Source: Lonsdalea quercina subsp. quercina (GTDB taxonomy: Bacteria; Pseudomonadota; Gammaproteobacteria; Enterobacterales; Enterobacteriaceae). From it: DNA of 6,581 nucleotides. How positions within the stretch are numbered: the stretch's first letter is position 1; each line of letters starts with the position of its first letter. Below are positions 6,005 through 6,581 of this stretch, piece by piece. The notes below the pieces were generated by a model. That model did not search any database. It worked only from the letters and a program-made list of their open reading frames with translations, and was not told the origin of the DNA. The stretch covers positions 244,915 to 251,495 of the forward strand of contig NZ_JIBO01000007.1 in NCBI RefSeq assembly GCF_000688655.1. The letters are read 5' to 3'. The translations under genes and the position numbers were made by a program.

Positions 6005-6581
6005 ATGATACCGTTTAACGCCCCCCACTTTCGCCAGCAGTTCCCTGCGCTACAGCAGCCCGGCGTCTATCTGGACAGCGCCGCTACCGCGCTTAAACCT
6101 CAGGCAATGATTGACGCCGTCGGCCGCTACTACCGCTTGCAGAGCGGCAACGTGCATCGCAGCCAGCATCGCTGGGCGCAACGACTGACCCAATGCTTTG
6201 AGGACACGCGACAGCAAGTGGCGGAGTTGATCGGCGCCTCCGATCCGCACAGTGTCATCTGGACGCGAGGGGCGACTGAGTCCATCAATCTGGTGGCACA
6301 AAGTTTTGCCCGTCCTCTGCTCTCGCCTGGTGACGAAATTGTGGTCAGCGAGGCCGAACATCACGCCAACCTCTTGCCTTGGCTGATGGTGGCCCGGCAA
6401 ACCGGCGCGAGCGTCGTCAAACTGCCTCTGGGCGACGATCTGCTGCCAGACGTCGAACGTCTGCCCGCTTTGCTGTCGTCTCGAACACGAATCCTGGCGA
6501 TTACCCAGATGTCCAACGTCACCGGCGGGCAACCGAACCTGCAACGCGCCGTTACGCTGGCGCATCAGGCTGGCGCCGTCG
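6005..6581 (+). CDS. csdA: CsdA, cysteine desulfurase (partial, C-terminus beyond window)
   Basis: The frame is open from ATG 6005 to the window edge: 192 complete codons of about 400. The sequence matches E. coli CsdA (group II, SufS-like NifS family): VYLDSAATALKP (21-32), SGNVHRSQH (47-55), WTRGATESINLVAQ (86-99), GDEIVVSEAEHHANLLPW (109-126) with the conserved His pair 119-120, and QMSNVTGG (168-175) with Asn171, all in the PLP-binding large domain. The PLP-binding Lys and the active-site Cys loop lie beyond the window and cannot be checked. The enzyme takes sulfur from L-cysteine as a persulfide and passes it to CsdE, and with CsdL (TcdA) serves tRNA cyclic-t6A formation. The start is supported by AGAGGA (5994-5999) 5 nt upstream. 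The ygdI-csdA order is as in E. coli, where csdE follows. Confidence 0.95.
   Translation, partial: MIPFNAPHFRQQFPALQQPGVYLDSAATALKPQAMIDAVGRYYRLQSGNVHRSQHRWAQRLTQCFEDTRQQVAELIGASDPHSVIWTRGATESINLVAQSFARPLLSPGDEIVVSEAEHHANLLPWLMVARQTGASVVKLPLGDDLLPDVERLPALLSSRTRILAITQMSNVTGGQPNLQRAVTLAHQAGAV

Noticed and set aside
6050..6565. 171-codon minus-strand frame opposite csdA
   Set aside because: It overlaps the PLP-domain coding sequence of csdA. The translation is low-similarity, Arg/Gln/Gly-rich and typical of antisense frames.
1..6581. Signs of a novel system, mobile element, CRISPR array or tRNA/rRNA gene
   Set aside because: All coding regions match well-known enterobacterial genes in conserved order. 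No transposase, integrase, direct-repeat array, tRNA cloverleaf or foreign-looking composition was found.

Overview
This window is an ordinary enterobacterial chromosome segment from the order Enterobacterales. Nearly every gene can be matched by recall to its Escherichia coli counterpart, in the familiar neighbourhood syd / ppnN / xni / rlmM-ygdD-gcvA / gcvB / ygdI / csdA. Residue differences from E. coli are moderate, and queF, sdaCB and the fuc genes that lie between these loci in K-12 are missing. That points to a non-E. coli genus, possibly Pectobacteriaceae (Dickeya/Brenneria-like). The genus is a guess; the order is near certain.

Layout: (1) 1-343, minus strand, the N-terminal part of syd, cut by the window edge. 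(2) 344-568, a divergent syd/ppnN intergenic region with a perfect 7+7 bp inverted repeat. (3) 569-1933, ppnN, a nucleotide 5'-monophosphate nucleosidase starting at TTG, followed by an 11-bp-stem hairpin. (4) 2007-2771, xni, a flap-endonuclease-like protein, ending inside a GC-rich hairpin shared with the convergent rlmM. (5) 2790-5260, minus strand, the probable operon gcvA-ygdD-rlmM: glycine-cleavage regulator, small membrane protein and 23S rRNA 2'-O-methyltransferase. The last two genes overlap by 8 bp. (6) 5261-5385, a compact divergent gcvA/gcvB control region. (7) 5386-5573, the small RNA GcvB with two internal stem-loops and a strong intrinsic terminator. (8) 5600-5821, minus strand, the small lipoprotein gene ygdI. 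(9) 5822-6004, a divergent ygdI/csdA region with a long symmetric inverted repeat just before the csdA ribosome binding site. (10) 6005-6581, the N-terminal 192 codons of csdA, a cysteine desulfurase cut by the window edge.

Functional links: the one clear regulatory circuit is GcvA and GcvB. GcvA activates gcvB from overlapping divergent promoters, and GcvB then represses many amino-acid and peptide transport mRNAs through its G/U-rich R1 segment. The other genes are housekeeping: nucleotide salvage under (p)ppGpp control, DNA and rRNA processing, SecY quality control and sulfur transfer. I see no insertion sequence, phage gene, CRISPR array, tRNA or rRNA, and no evidence of a new multigene system. 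The items most worth a second look are non-coding: the csdA leader palindrome, the shortened GcvB, and the syd/ppnN inverted repeat.
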